Source of the DNA: Marinobacter bryozoorum | Lineage (GTDB): Bacteria > Pseudomonadota > Gammaproteobacteria > Pseudomonadales > Oleiphilaceae | Reading direction: 5' to 3' | DNA: 64,000 nucleotides | NCBI RefSeq assembly: GCF_023156245.1 | Contig: NZ_JAKZAH010000016.1 | Location: 31,023 to 95,022, forward strand | In this document: positions 34,307-43,872 of the stretch, piece by piece | Layout of the letters: each line of letters starts with the position of its first letter | Numbering within the stretch: position 1 is the stretch's first letter | The notes under the pieces: model-generated | Database searches by the model: none | What the model was told of the DNA's origin: nothing | What the model saw: the letters and a program-made list of their open reading frames with translations, nothing else | Made by a program: the position numbers and the translations under genes

Positions 34307-36445
34307 TCAGTATTTGCCGTAGGTCCCTTCTTTGAGGGCGTCGAAGAGGTTGGCGGCGGTGTGGATTTCGCCGTCGTACTCGATCTGTTCGTTGCCTTTG
34401 AAGGTCACTTTGCTGCCGTCGTCCAGGGTGAACTCGTACAGCGTGCTCTCCAGGTCGGATTCCTTCACCAGTACGCCCTGGAAAGCTTCCGGGTTGAAGC
34501 GGAAGGTAGTGCAACCCTTCAGGCCCTGCTCATAGGCGTACATGTAGATGTTCTTGAAGTCCGGGTACGCGAAGTCTGTGGGCACGTTGGCGGTCTTGGA
34601 GATGGACGAGTCCACCCACTTCTGGGCCGCGGCCTGGATGTCCACGTGCTGGGTCGGGGTAACGTCGTCCGACGTGGTGAAGTAGGACGGCAGTTTCTTG
34701 TCGGCATCGTCGGAGAACGGCATCGCCCCGGCGTTGATCAGGTGACGGTAGGCCAGTAGTTCGAAACTGAATACGTCCACTTTCTCCTTGGTCTTGCGAC
34801 CCTCCCGGATGATGTTGCGGGAGTAGTGATGGGAGAAGCTCGGCTCGATGCCGTTACTGGCGTTGTTTGCCAGTGACAGGCTGATGGTGCCGGTGGGCGC
34901 GATAGAGGTGTGGTGGGTGAAACGGCCACCTTTCTCGGCCAGTTTCTCCACCAGTTCCGGCTCCACGTCAGCGATGCGCTTCATGTAGTTGCTGTATTTG
35001 GCGTGGAGGATACGGCCTTTGACCTTGTCACCCACCTTGTAGCCGTCGTCGGCCAGCTGCGGGCGCCAGGCCATCATCTTGGGGGTGATTTCAAACTCTT
35101 CGTCCATGATAGGCGCCGGGCCTTTCTCTTCGGCCAGGGCCAGGGACTGGCGCCAGCCTTCCACAGCCATTTCGCGGACCACTTCCTCGGTGAACTGTAC
35201 GGATTCGTCAGAGCCATAGGGCATGCGCAGCATGGCCAGGGTAGAGCCCAGGCCCAGGATGCCCATGCCGTGACGGCGCTTGTTCATGATTTCGTGGCGC
35301 TGTTCTTTCAGGGGCAGGCCGTTGATCTCTACCACGTTGTCCAGCATGCGGGTGAAGATGGCCACCACCTGGCGGTACTTCTCGTAGTTGAAGCTGGCCT
35401 TGTCGGTGAAGGGGTTCTCCACGAACTTGGTCAGGTTGACCGAGCCCAGCAGGCAGCTGCCGTAAGGGGGCAGGGGCTGCTCGCCGCAGGGGTTGGTGGC
35501 ACGGATTTCCTCGCAGAACCAGTTGTTGTTCATCTGGTTCACCTTGTCGATGAGGATGAACCCGGGCTCGGCGTAGTCGTAGGTGGAGGTCATGATGGTG
35601 TCCCAGATGAACTGGGCCTTCACCGTACGGTAGATACGACAGGCCACCTTGCCTTCGTCGTTGCTGACGTAACCTTCCTGCACCGGGAAGTCACGATAGA
35701 CGAACTGGCTGGCATCGTTCAGGTCCAGGCCTTCGTCCTCGGCTTCCTTGGCGGTGACCGGGAAGGACAGGTGCCAGTCGTCGCCGTTACGCACGGCTTC
35801 GATAAAGTCTTCGGTGATCAGCAGGGACAGGTTGAACTGACGCAGGCGGGCGTCTTCACGCTTGGCCTGGATAAACTCGATGACGTCCGGGTGATGCACG
35901 TCGAAGGTGGCCATCTGGGCGCCACGGCGGCCACCGGCGGAGGACACGGTGAAGCACATGCGATCGAAGATATCCATGAACGACAGCGGGCCGGAGGTGG
36001 TCGCACCGGCGCCAGCTACATAGGCGCCACGGGGGCGCAGGGTGGAGAACTCATAGCCGATGCCACAGCCGGCCTTGAGGGTCAGGCCCGCTTCGTGGTT
36101 CTTTTCCAGGATGTCGTTCATGGAATCCTGGATGGTGCCCGACACGGTACAGTTGATAGTGGAGGTGGCCGGCTTGTGGGCCTCCGCACCGGCGTTGGAG
36201 GTGATCCGACCGGCCGGGATGGCGCCATTCTGAAGGGCCCAGATGAACTCCTTCATGTAGTGGTCACGCTTGCCCTTGGACTCGACTTCCGACAGGGCCC
36301 TGGCGACCCGTTTGTAGGTGTCGTCGATGGTGCGGTCTACAGGTTCGCCGGTCTTGGTTTTCAGCTGGTACTTGCTGTTCCAGATGTCCAGTGAGGCATC
36401 CTGCATCGGAATATCTGTGGTTACTACCTGTAGTTTCGCGCTCAT
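34307..36445 (-). CDS. nrdJa: adenosylcobalamin-dependent ribonucleotide reductase catalytic subunit NrdJa
   Basis: A 712-residue catalytic subunit of class II ribonucleotide reductase. It reduces ribonucleotides to deoxyribonucleotides with an adenosylcobalamin-derived radical, working with or without oxygen. Key features are the glycine-rich GCGIGYEFSTLR near residue 127, the NPCGEQPLPPYGSC active-site loop near residue 318, GGRRGAQM, and TGTISLSLANNASNGIEP near residue 514. ATG 36445 is preferred over GTG 36451 because GAGG lies six bases upstream. Two NrdR boxes 96-143 bases upstream indicate repression by NrdR. The opposite strand is open for nearly 500 codons, a high-GC shadow. Confidence 0.95.
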   Translation of the reverse strand: MSAKLQVVTTDIPMQDASLDIWNSKYQLKTKTGEPVDRTIDDTYKRVARALSEVESKGKRDHYMKEFIWALQNGAIPAGRITSNAGAEAHKPATSTINCTVSGTIQDSMNDILEKNHEAGLTLKAGCGIGYEFSTLRPRGAYVAGAGATTSGPLSFMDIFDRMCFTVSSAGGRRGAQMATFDVHHPDVIEFIQAKREDARLRQFNLSLLITEDFIEAVRNGDDWHLSFPVTAKEAEDEGLDLNDASQFVYRDFPVQEGYVSNDEGKVACRIYRTVKAQFIWDTIMTSTYDYAEPGFILIDKVNQMNNNWFCEEIRATNPCGEQPLPPYGSCLLGSVNLTKFVENPFTDKASFNYEKYRQVVAIFTRMLDNVVEINGLPLKEQRHEIMNKRRHGMGILGLGSTLAMLRMPYGSDESVQFTEEVVREMAVEGWRQSLALAEEKGPAPIMDEEFEITPKMMAWRPQLADDGYKVGDKVKGRILHAKYSNYMKRIADVEPELVEKLAEKGGRFTHHTSIAPTGTISLSLANNASNGIEPSFSHHYSRNIIREGRKTKEKVDVFSFELLAYRHLINAGAMPFSDDADKKLPSYFTTSDDVTPTQHVDIQAAAQKWVDSSISKTANVPTDFAYPDFKNIYMYAYEQGLKGCTTFRFNPEAFQGVLVKESDLESTLYEFTLDDGSKVTFKGNEQIEYDGEIHTAANLFDALKEGTYGKY

Positions 36446-36540
36446 CTCCACCCTCGGTTATGCCTGATTTTTTATGGTCCGAACGCCGCCATAACGGCGC
36501 TCACTGCGGGTTTGGCGAGCCTGTCGGGGCTTTGGGCCAA

Positions 36541-36588
36541 ACACTATATCTAGTTGGGATGTGCGGGAGTATAGACACTATATAGTGT
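36541..36588 (-). promoter_or_regulatory. tandem NrdR boxes upstream of nrdJa
   Basis: Two sites of the form acaCwAtATaTwGtgt: ACACTATATCTAGTTG (36541-36556) and AGACACTATATAGTGT (36573-36588). Core starts are 32 bases apart, about three helical turns, as in known NrdR operators. The remainder of 36446-36786 shows no gene. Confidence 0.88.
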
Positions 36589-36786
36589 TGTGTGAAGAAC
36601 GGAGGGGCTATTAAAAGAGGGCTGATGGTGCAAAAAAATTATCGTGAAAAGCTTGCAACAGCGGTAGGCCAGACGGGGCAAGGCTTCCCGTATTTATGAG
36701 TGCCAGGCCGACAGATTCTCCAAATTGTGAAGCAGGGCACTGTGCTGGTCAGGCCCTGCTCACATTGGCCAGGAGGTGATCAGCGG

Positions 36787-37581
36787 TCAGCCCAGCAGCA
36801 GGCTGTCGTCTTCCACTTCCAGGCCGCGTTGCTTCTCGAACAGGTCCAGCAGGTCTTTCACCTCAAGCCCCTCCCGCTCGGGCCCGGCAATGTCGAACAC
36901 CACCTGGCCCTGATGCAACATCACGGTACGGTCGCCCACCTCCAGCGCCTGTTTCATGCTGTGGGTGACCATCAGCGCCGTAAGTTTCTGCTCGGCGATG
37001 ATGTCCTGGGTGAGTTCCAGCACGAAGGCAGCGGTTTTCGGGTCCAGGGCGGCGGTGTGCTCGTCCAGCAGCAGGATGGAGGAGGGCGTCAGGCTGGCCA
37101 TCAGCAGGCTGACGGCCTGGCGCTGTCCACCGGAAAGCAGGCCCATCTTGTTACCCAGGCGGCTTTCCAGGCCCAGGTTGAGCTTGGCGAGGGCCGCCCG
37201 GAAGCGCTCCATGTAACTGCGCTTGACCGCGCTGGTGAGCCCCCGGCGCTGGCCCCGCTTGATGGCCAGGGCCAGGTTCTCCTCGATGGACAGACCTTCA
37301 CAAGTGCCTGCCAGCGGGTCCTGGAATACCCGGGCGACACGGCGGGCCCGTTTGTGGGTGGGCAGCCGGGTGACGTCCTGGCCGTCCACCTCGATACGAC
37401 CGGAATCGACGATTACCTCCCCCGCCAAGGCGTTGAGAAAGGTCGACTTGCCGGCGCCGTTACTGCCGATCACCGTGACGAATTCGCCCTGGTTCACGGT
37501 CAGGCTCATGCCCCGCAGGGCCGGGTTTTCCAGCGGTGTACCCTTGCCAAAGGTCAGCTTGAGGCTGTCTGCACTGATCAT
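36787..37581 (-). CDS. ABC transporter ATP-binding protein (TrpZ-like)
   Basis: A 264-residue ATPase with Walker A GSNGAGKST near residue 40, the signature LSGGQRQAVS near 148 and Walker B SILLLDEHTAALD near 168. It powers the co-transcribed permease and periplasmic binding protein, an uptake system of the ABC_sub_bind (TrpXYZ-like) group. GAGGAG lies seven bases upstream of ATG 37581, and only 11 bases separate it from the permease gene. The substrate is not known from sequence; candidates in the group are aromatic compounds or purine-like ligands. Confidence 0.88.
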   Translation of the reverse strand: MISADSLKLTFGKGTPLENPALRGMSLTVNQGEFVTVIGSNGAGKSTFLNALAGEVIVDSGRIEVDGQDVTRLPTHKRARRVARVFQDPLAGTCEGLSIEENLALAIKRGQRRGLTSAVKRSYMERFRAALAKLNLGLESRLGNKMGLLSGGQRQAVSLLMASLTPSSILLLDEHTAALDPKTAAFVLELTQDIIAEQKLTALMVTHSMKQALEVGDRTVMLHQGQVVFDIAGPEREGLEVKDLLDLFEKQRGLEVEDDSLLLG

Positions 37582-37592
37582 GGGGTTACTCC

Positions 37593-38501
37593 TCAGGCCT
37601 TGTTACGGGTCATTCTTGCCTGCACCTTGGTGCGGAACCCGGGAAGAACGATCGCCAGGGTGACCAGGATGGCCGTAATCAGGTTCAGGTCCTGGGCGCC
37701 GAGGCCAAGTGCGTCTGCGTTAAGCGCGAAGGCAATGGCCAGGCGATAGATGATGGCACCCACCACACAGGCCAGCAGTGCCCGCAATACGGTGGTCGGG
37801 CTGATCACAGCTTCGCCACCGATCAGTGAGGCCAGGCCGATAACAATGACCCCTACGCCCATGGTGACGTCGGCTGCGCCCTGGCTTTGGGCCACCAGGG
37901 CGCCGGCCAGACCCACCAGGCCGTTGGACAGGGCGACGCCCAGTACCACCATGGCACCGGTGGCGATGCCCTGGGCCCGGGCCATGCGCGGATTGGCGCC
38001 GGTGGCGCGCATGGACAGGCCGAGTTCAGACTTCATGAATCGCCACAGCAGCACCAGGACGATGGCGGTAACCACGACAAACAGGGCCACTGGCGCCAGG
38101 AAATAGTATTCCGCGGGCAGCAGGCTGTCCCACCAGGTGACGACCGTGTCCTGCATCAGCAGGGGCACGTTGGGCCCGTCCATGATCCGCAGGTTCACCG
38201 AGTACAGGGCGATCATGGTGAGGATGGACGCCAGCAGGTTGAGAATGCCCAGCTTGACGTTCAGCAGGGCCGTGACGGCACCGGCGGCCATACCGGCAAG
38301 AATGGCCATGCCAGTCGCTAGCCAGGGGTTCCAGCCAGCGATGATCAGCACGGCGGCAACAGCGGCCCCGAGGGGGAAGCTGCCGTCCACGGTCAGGTCC
38401 GGGAAATCGAGAACCCGGAATGAAATGTAGATGCCGAAGGCCACGAGGCCGTAGATAAGGCCGGTCTCGACAGCACCGAAAAAAGCAATCTGACTAAGCA
38501 T
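37593..38501 (-). CDS. ABC transporter permease (BPD_transp_2/TrpY-like)
   Basis: About 302 residues with eight or nine membrane segments, in the branched-chain-amino-acid/ribose permease superfamily. The region LDFPDLTVDGSFPLGAAVAA near residue 33 and GLSNGLVGLAGALVAQSQG-like sequence near 200 are typical. ATG 38501 is used; a longer frame reaches 38537 but lies in the hairpin-proximal spacer. A G/C-rich hairpin separates it from the binding-protein gene, which may lower its expression relative to the latter. Confidence 0.88.
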   Translation of the reverse strand: MLSQIAFFGAVETGLIYGLVAFGIYISFRVLDFPDLTVDGSFPLGAAVAAVLIIAGWNPWLATGMAILAGMAAGAVTALLNVKLGILNLLASILTMIALYSVNLRIMDGPNVPLLMQDTVVTWWDSLLPAEYYFLAPVALFVVVTAIVLVLLWRFMKSELGLSMRATGANPRMARAQGIATGAMVVLGVALSNGLVGLAGALVAQSQGAADVTMGVGVIVIGLASLIGGEAVISPTTVLRALLACVVGAIIYRLAIAFALNADALGLGAQDLNLITAILVTLAIVLPGFRTKVQARMTRNKA

Positions 38502-38526
38502 GAGGGGGCTTTCGCAAGGCTGGTGC

Positions 38527-38551
38527 AGGCCCGGCACAAAAGGCCGGGCCT
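38527..38551 (-). terminator. hairpin between binding-protein and permease genes
   Basis: AGGCCCGGC (38527-38535) and GCCGGGCCT (38543-38551) form a 9-bp stem, 7-nt loop, without a T-run. Such hairpins often protect the upstream binding-protein mRNA or attenuate the downstream genes. The same stem recurs at 46927-46950. Confidence 0.6.
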
Positions 38552-38560
38552 GGCGGGTGT

Positions 38561-39532
38561 TCAGTCGTTACCGACTACTTTGGAGGCTTCGGAGATCAGG
38601 TCGTCACTCAGGGTGATGCCCATTTTCTCGGCAGCCTTCGGATTTACGTAGAGTTCCAGTTTGTCGACGGTTTCTACCGGGATATCAGCCGGGGAAGCGC
38701 CTTCGAGAACCCGAACAACCATGGCTCCCGTCTGGCGCCCCAGGTCGTAGTAGTTGAAGCCCATGGCTGCAACGGCACCGCGCTCGACCGTGGCGGTATC
38801 GGCAGCGAATACGGGAATCTTTGCGCGCTCGCCCACAGAGATTACGGCCTCGGCGGCGCTGATAACCGTGTTGTCAGTGGTCAGGTAGATGGCGTCCACC
38901 TTGTCTGACAGGGAGCGGGCCGCGCCCAGTACTTCCGAGGTCTTGGTGGCGGCGGCCTTCTCAAGCTTGAGACCGCGAGCGGCCAGTCGCTCTTCGAGCA
39001 TATCCACCAGGGCCACGGCATTGGCCTCACCCGGGTTGTAGACAGTTCCGATGGTGCCGGCCTCAGGCACGATACGCAGCATCATGTCCAGGTGCCGGTC
39101 CAGGGGCAGCATGTCGCTGACGCCGGAAATGTTGGCCCCGGGGGCGTCCAGGCTTTTTACCAGCTTGGCGGCGACCGGGTCGGTGACGGCAGAGAAAACC
39201 ACCGGGATATTGCGGGTGGCGGCCGCTGCGGTCTGTGCGGAGGGTGTGGCTATGGCGACGATGACGTCTGGTTGGTCACCCACGAACTTGCGGGCAATCT
39301 GGCTGGCGATGGCGGAGTTGCCCTGGGCGCTTTCATGCATCAGCTCGAGATTATCACCTTCATTGTAGCCCTGTTCGGCCAGTTCGTCCTTGACGCCCTG
39401 GTGCACCGCATCAAGTGCCGGGTGCTCCACGATCTGGGTGATGGCAACGGTTTTGGTTTCATTTGCCTGGGCCAGGGTAAAACTGGTCAGCAGGAGGGTA
39501 CTTGCCAGAAGGCGCAGAAAGGTCTTGGCCAT
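38561..39532 (-). CDS. ABC transporter substrate-binding protein (ABC_sub_bind/TrpX-like)
   Basis: A 323-residue periplasmic binding protein with a signal peptide (residues about 1-23, cleavage after LAQA). The mature part has the type I two-lobe fold: VAITQIVEHPALDAVHQGVK at the N-terminus and the hinge region TIGTVYNPGEANAV in the middle, with VFAADTATVERGAVAAMG in the second lobe. It captures the ligand for the permease/ATPase pair downstream. It is first in a three-gene operon and divergent from the acyl-CoA ligase gene. Confidence 0.88.
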   Translation of the reverse strand: MAKTFLRLLASTLLLTSFTLAQANETKTVAITQIVEHPALDAVHQGVKDELAEQGYNEGDNLELMHESAQGNSAIASQIARKFVGDQPDVIVAIATPSAQTAAAATRNIPVVFSAVTDPVAAKLVKSLDAPGANISGVSDMLPLDRHLDMMLRIVPEAGTIGTVYNPGEANAVALVDMLEERLAARGLKLEKAAATKTSEVLGAARSLSDKVDAIYLTTDNTVISAAEAVISVGERAKIPVFAADTATVERGAVAAMGFNYYDLGRQTGAMVVRVLEGASPADIPVETVDKLELYVNPKAAEKMGITLSDDLISEASKVVGND

Positions 39533-39857
39533 GAGCCGTCTCTCCAGAAGTTTGACGTTTGGGCAGCCCGGAACGGCCGGGCCAGCGGCAAAAAACGAGG
39601 CGGGAGTTTACCACAAGGTGTCGCGTTATGCGCCAGCGTTCGTGGCCGATATGAGCAGCTTGTGATGACGGGGCCGGCATAAAAATCGGTGTTATGCCGC
39701 AAATTTGTTGTCAACGACTTTGACGGCGTCCATGGTCTTGCCATAGTCTTCAGATACCGGCGGCAGGCACGTCGGAAATTCCAAGGATAACAACAAACAG
39801 GCGCACTTCCTCCACCATGGCAGCGCCTGACACAGACAGAGGTCTTCGGGAAGACGC
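39533..39857. promoter_or_regulatory. divergent promoter region with palindrome
   Basis: This 325-bp gap between the binding-protein and acyl-CoA ligase genes has no supported gene. CGGCATAA (39675-39682) and TTATGCCG (39692-39699) make a perfect 8-bp inverted repeat with a 9-base centre, a candidate operator for one or both genes. No consensus regulator is recognised. Confidence 0.4.
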
Positions 39858-41525
39858 ATGAATAACCAACAAAAACTACCGCTCGACTTGATTTACCATT
39901 GGGAAACCGCCCGTGCCGAGAAGGTCTACATGACCCAGCCCCTGGCTGACGGCAAGGTGGTGGATTACACCTGGCGCCGCGCGGTAGGTGAGGCCCGGCG
40001 CATGGCCACGTATCTCAAGTCACTGAACCTGCCGGAGAAGAGCCGCATTGGCATTGTGTCCAAGAACTGCGCCCACTGGATCATGTCTGACTGGGCGATC
40101 TGGATGGCAGGGCATATCTCTGTGCCGCTTTACCCGACACTGAATGCCGATACCGTCAGCTATATCATCGAACATGCGGAAATCCAAGTCATGTTCGTGG
40201 GCAAGCTGGACGACTGGGAATCCATGAAGCCGGGGGTGCCGGATTCTGTACGCTGCATCAGCTACCCGCTGAGCCCGCCCACCAGCTTTGAAACCTGGGA
40301 CGATATCGTGTCCCAGAATGCGCCCATGGAAGATAACACCACACGGGATCCGGAAGAGCTGGCCACCGTTGTGTACACCTCCGGCAGTACTGGCCGGCCC
40401 AAGGGCGTTATGCTGAGTTTCCACAACCTGGCCTATGCGGCCTCCGGTGCGGCAGACCGGCTGGAGGTGACCAGCGAGGATCGTTACCTGTCCTACCTGC
40501 CCCTGGCCCATGTGTTCGAGCGCTATGTGGGTGAGCTGGTGTCCATGAACAAGGGCTTCCACCTTTACTTTGCCAATACCCTGGATACCTTTGTGGAAGA
40601 CCTGCAGCGTTGCCAGCCGACCCTGTTCATTGCGGTGCCGCGCATCTGGACCAAGTTCCAGCACGGCGTATTCGAAAAAATGCCCAAGGAGAAGCTGGAC
40701 AAGCTGTTGAAGATCCCGCTGCTCAACCGCCTAATCAAGAAAAAGGTGCTCACCGGTCTTGGCCTTCAGCATGTGCGCTACGCCGGTTCCGGGTCTGCAC
40801 CCCTGTCCCACGATATCCTGGAGTGGTATCGCAACCTCGGCCTGGAACTGCTGGAAGGCTATGGCATGTCCGAGAACATTGCCTACTCCCACACCACCCA
40901 GCCTGGCCGTGCCCGTACCGGCTATGTGGGCGAAGCCCTGCCGGGCGTGGAGTGCAAGATCGGCGAGAACGGCGAAGTGCTGGTGAAAAGCCCCACCACC
41001 ATGATGGGCTACTACAAGGACGAGGAGAAAACGAAGGAAGCCTTTACCGAGGACGGCTTCCTGCGCACCGGCGACGTGGGCGAGATTGACGAACTTGGCC
41101 GCCTGAAGCTCACCGGCCGCCTGAAGGAAATCTTCAAGACCAGCAAGGGCAAGTATGTGGCCCCGGCCCCCATCGAGAACAAGCTGATGCGGGATGACCA
41201 CATCGAGGCCGTTTGCGTGTCCGGTGAGAACCAGGTGTCTCCGTTCTGCCTGGTGATGCTGTCTGAAGCCGCCCAGGCGAAGCGGGATGATGCGTCCTTC
41301 CGCAAAGAACGGGAAAAGGACTTCGTGGAACTGCTCAAGGATGTCAACCAGACCCTGGATCCCCACGAGCACCTGCGCTTTATGGTGGTGGTCAAGGAGC
41401 CCTGGACCATCGAGAACGACTTCCTGACGCCGACCATGAAGCTCAAGCGCAACGTGGTGGAAGATGCCTATCGGGACCAGGTAGAGACCTGGTACGCCCA
41501 GGACAAGACCGTTATCTGGGAATAA
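39858..41525 (+). CDS. AMP-binding long-chain acyl-CoA synthetase
   Basis: A 555-residue adenylate-forming enzyme. The P-loop YTSGSTGRPKGVML lies near residue 173, the acyl-adenylate motif LLEGYGMSENIAYSHT near 330, and the hinge TGDVGEIDELGRLKLTGRLKEIFKTS near 397-422, with the catalytic Lys in the KYVAPAPIENKL segment. It activates a fatty acid to acyl-CoA using ATP and CoA; chain length preference is not readable. There are no membrane segments, so it is cytoplasmic or peripheral. A long hairpin terminator follows. Confidence 0.92.
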   Translation: MNNQQKLPLDLIYHWETARAEKVYMTQPLADGKVVDYTWRRAVGEARRMATYLKSLNLPEKSRIGIVSKNCAHWIMSDWAIWMAGHISVPLYPTLNADTVSYIIEHAEIQVMFVGKLDDWESMKPGVPDSVRCISYPLSPPTSFETWDDIVSQNAPMEDNTTRDPEELATVVYTSGSTGRPKGVMLSFHNLAYAASGAADRLEVTSEDRYLSYLPLAHVFERYVGELVSMNKGFHLYFANTLDTFVEDLQRCQPTLFIAVPRIWTKFQHGVFEKMPKEKLDKLLKIPLLNRLIKKKVLTGLGLQHVRYAGSGSAPLSHDILEWYRNLGLELLEGYGMSENIAYSHTTQPGRARTGYVGEALPGVECKIGENGEVLVKSPTTMMGYYKDEEKTKEAFTEDGFLRTGDVGEIDELGRLKLTGRLKEIFKTSKGKYVAPAPIENKLMRDDHIEAVCVSGENQVSPFCLVMLSEAAQAKRDDASFRKEREKDFVELLKDVNQTLDPHEHLRFMVVVKEPWTIENDFLTPTMKLKRNVVEDAYRDQVETWYAQDKTVIWE

Positions 41526-41578
41526 ACGGCTGCGGTTGGCCGCCCGGCGGCTTTCCGTTAATCTTTCTGTTCATTGTC

Positions 41579-41613
41579 AACGAAACCGGCCAAGTGGCCG
41601 GTTTCGTTGTTTC
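41579..41613 (+). terminator. terminator after the acyl-CoA synthetase
   Basis: A perfect 13-bp stem (41579-41591 with 41596-41608), AAGT loop, followed by GTTTC. It is strong in stem but has a short T-run. It sits just before the ribosome-binding site of the next gene. Confidence 0.7.
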
Positions 41614-41640
41614 AGTCGCTATTTCCAATCCGGAGACGTC

Positions 41641-42114
41641 ATGAGCCGCCTGTCTGAATTCCAGCAACGTATCCACCGCGTAATACCGATGACCGATGCC
41701 ATGGCGGCGGAGCTGGTGAACTATGACGGCCAGCGGCTACTGGTGCGGGCGCCCCTGGTCCCCAACAGCAATCACCAGGGCACCGGCTTCGGAGGATCGG
41801 TGTATTCCATTGCCGTACTCGCGGCTTGGGGATTGATTGAACTGGTGGTGGAGGATGCGGGGGTGGATGGCCATGTGGTCATCCAGAGTGGCCAGATGGA
41901 TTACGGCAAGCCCGTGGATGCCGATTTCTATGCCTTGTGTGAACTGCCCGGCGAGGAGCAGCAGCAGCGCTTTCTGACCATGCTCAAGCGCAAGGGCCGG
42001 GGGCGCCTGGTGTTGACCTCCCGGGTGTACTGCGGCGAGCCCACGGTAACCCCCGGCACAGAGCCGGTTGCTACCTTTGAGGGTCGCTTTGTGGTCAGGG
42101 CAGCGAGCGCGTGA
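41641..42114 (+). CDS. YiiD C-terminal-type thioesterase
   Basis: A 157-residue hotdog-fold protein of the kind found at the C-terminus of YiiD (thioesterase_2/YiiD_C). The conserved NHQGTGFGGSVYSIAVLAAWG near residue 44-64 holds the helix and glycine turn. ATG 41641 is chosen because GGAG lies upstream at proper distance; the frame is open further upstream but would run through the terminator hairpin. Its place after an acyl-CoA ligase suggests acyl-CoA turnover, though the genes appear separately transcribed. It converges on the iron permease gene with only 3 bases between stops. Confidence 0.82.
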   Translation: MSRLSEFQQRIHRVIPMTDAMAAELVNYDGQRLLVRAPLVPNSNHQGTGFGGSVYSIAVLAAWGLIELVVEDAGVDGHVVIQSGQMDYGKPVDADFYALCELPGEEQQQRFLTMLKRKGRGRLVLTSRVYCGEPTVTPGTEPVATFEGRFVVRAASA

Positions 42115-42117
42115 GGG

Positions 42118-43812
42118 TTACTGCTGGCTGTAGGCGCGGGCGGAACCGATAGAGCGGCTCATCAGGATAATGGGCACAATGCCGGCCAGTACGATGATAA
42201 GGGCGGGCAGGGCGCTGATGCCCAGCATCTCGTCCGAGGCATACTGGTACACGTGGGTGGCCAGGGTGTCGAAGTTGAATGGCCTCAGGATCAACGTGGC
42301 CGGCAATTCCTTCATGGTGTCTACGAATACCACCAGGGCGGCGGTCAGCATGGTGCCCCGCAACATGGGCAGGTGTACCTGAAGCAGGGTAGCGGTGGTA
42401 CTTCGCCCCAGTGACCGGGCGGCCATGTCCATGCTGGGAGTGATTTTCTGCAGGCCGCTCTCCAAGCTGCCGGCGGATACCGCCAGAAAGCGCACCGTGT
42501 AGGCGAAGATCAGCGCAAAGGCCGTGCCGCTGAACAGCAGGCCAGTGCTGATGCCGAACCAGTCCCGCATCCAGGCGTCCAGCTGGTTATCAAAGGCCGC
42601 CATGGGAACAATCACGCCCACTGCCAGCACCGCCCCGGGCATTGCATAGCCCAGGCTCGACAGCCGCATCATCACTTGCATGGGCCGTGTGTCGTGCAAG
42701 CGACGGCTGTAGGCCAGTATGAGCCCGATGGTCAGTGTGGTGAAGGCGGCGGCCCCGGATAGTGACAGACTGTTGAGGGTATTTTCCACGAAGTCGCCGG
42801 TCCAGCTCTGATCGAAGTAGATTGCCGCGTAGCGACCCAGAACCACCGCTGGCACGATAAAGCCGAGAATAATGGGTGCGGCGCAAACCGCCACGCAGAT
42901 CCACTGGCGCGGCCGGCTCATGGAAAAGCGCTGGATGGGCGCGCGGCTGTCGCGGCCTGCGTACTGTTGCTGCCGGCGGCGGGAATAGCGCTCAAGGGTT
43001 ACCAGGATCACCACGAAGGTGAGCATGATCATGGCGATCTGGGCAGCACCGCCCAGATTACCGAGGTTCATCCAGGTGTCGAACAGGCCAGCAGTTAGGG
43101 TCTGTACGGCAAAGAAGTCCACGGTGCCAAAATCGTTAAGGGTTTCCATCAGCACCAGTGACAGGCCCACCGCCACGGCTGGACGGGCAATGGGCAGCAC
43201 GACGCGGAAAAACGTGCTTAGCGCCGAGTGGCCGAGGCTGCGGCTGACAGAGAACAGTGACGGCGACTGATCGAGGAAGGCGGCCCGGGCCAGCAGATAG
43301 ACGTAGGGGTAGAGCACCAGCCCCAGCATCAGGGTGGCACCCCACAGGCTGCGGATGTCCGGAAACCAGTAGTCCCGGGCAGTAGTCCAGCCAAACCAGT
43401 CCCGCAGCGCGCCCTGTATCGGTCCGGCGTACTGGAGGAGATCCGTGTAAACGTAGGCAATCACATAGGCCGGCACGGCAAAGGGCAGCAGCAGCGCCCA
43501 TTCGAACATCTTGCGCCCGGGGAAGTTGCACATGGTAACCGCCCAGGCCGTGGACAGGCCGATACTCAGGGTAATGGCAGACACGCCCACCATCAGCAAG
43601 AGGGTCGTCCAAACGTAGCGGGGAAGGGTAGTGTCCAGCAGGTGCGGCCAGATGTTTTCTTCGGGGAACAAAGCCAGCCAGGCAACGGAAAAGACCGGTA
43701 GTGCGACGATCGCGGTGATCAGCGCGGCTGACATCAGCCAGCGTTTGGAAGTACGGCGCGGCGTCAGCGGTGAGGGGGTTACCGGTTCTTCAATGACGTC
43801 GGCCTGGTTCAT
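42118..43812 (-). CDS. fbpB: iron(III) ABC transporter permease (FbpB-like)
   Basis: A 564-residue permease with about 12 membrane segments in two homologous halves, each with an EAA-type loop (ARAAFLDQSPSLFSVSRSLG and AVSAGSLESGLQKITPSMDMAARSLG). Fused two-lobe permeases of this size are typical of FbpB/AfuB iron importers and some thiamine systems. AGGA lies five bases upstream of ATG 43812. It follows the iron-binding-protein gene in the same operon after a hairpin. The ATPase subunit FbpC is not in the window and must be encoded elsewhere. Confidence 0.88.
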   Translation of the reverse strand: MNQADVIEEPVTPSPLTPRRTSKRWLMSAALITAIVALPVFSVAWLALFPEENIWPHLLDTTLPRYVWTTLLLMVGVSAITLSIGLSTAWAVTMCNFPGRKMFEWALLLPFAVPAYVIAYVYTDLLQYAGPIQGALRDWFGWTTARDYWFPDIRSLWGATLMLGLVLYPYVYLLARAAFLDQSPSLFSVSRSLGHSALSTFFRVVLPIARPAVAVGLSLVLMETLNDFGTVDFFAVQTLTAGLFDTWMNLGNLGGAAQIAMIMLTFVVILVTLERYSRRRQQQYAGRDSRAPIQRFSMSRPRQWICVAVCAAPIILGFIVPAVVLGRYAAIYFDQSWTGDFVENTLNSLSLSGAAAFTTLTIGLILAYSRRLHDTRPMQVMMRLSSLGYAMPGAVLAVGVIVPMAAFDNQLDAWMRDWFGISTGLLFSGTAFALIFAYTVRFLAVSAGSLESGLQKITPSMDMAARSLGRSTTATLLQVHLPMLRGTMLTAALVVFVDTMKELPATLILRPFNFDTLATHVYQYASDEMLGISALPALIIVLAGIVPIILMSRSIGSARAYSQQ

Positions 43813-43872
43813 GGAAGTCCTGTTCGGTGGAAAAGGGCAGGAGTTTAACCAACAGCACCCCGAACAAACAAT

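Noticed and set aside
34910..36394. 494-codon plus-strand frame opposite nrdJa
   Set aside because: Low-complexity Val/Gly/His/Gln-rich translation, no ribosome-binding site, and nrdJa on the other strand is certain.
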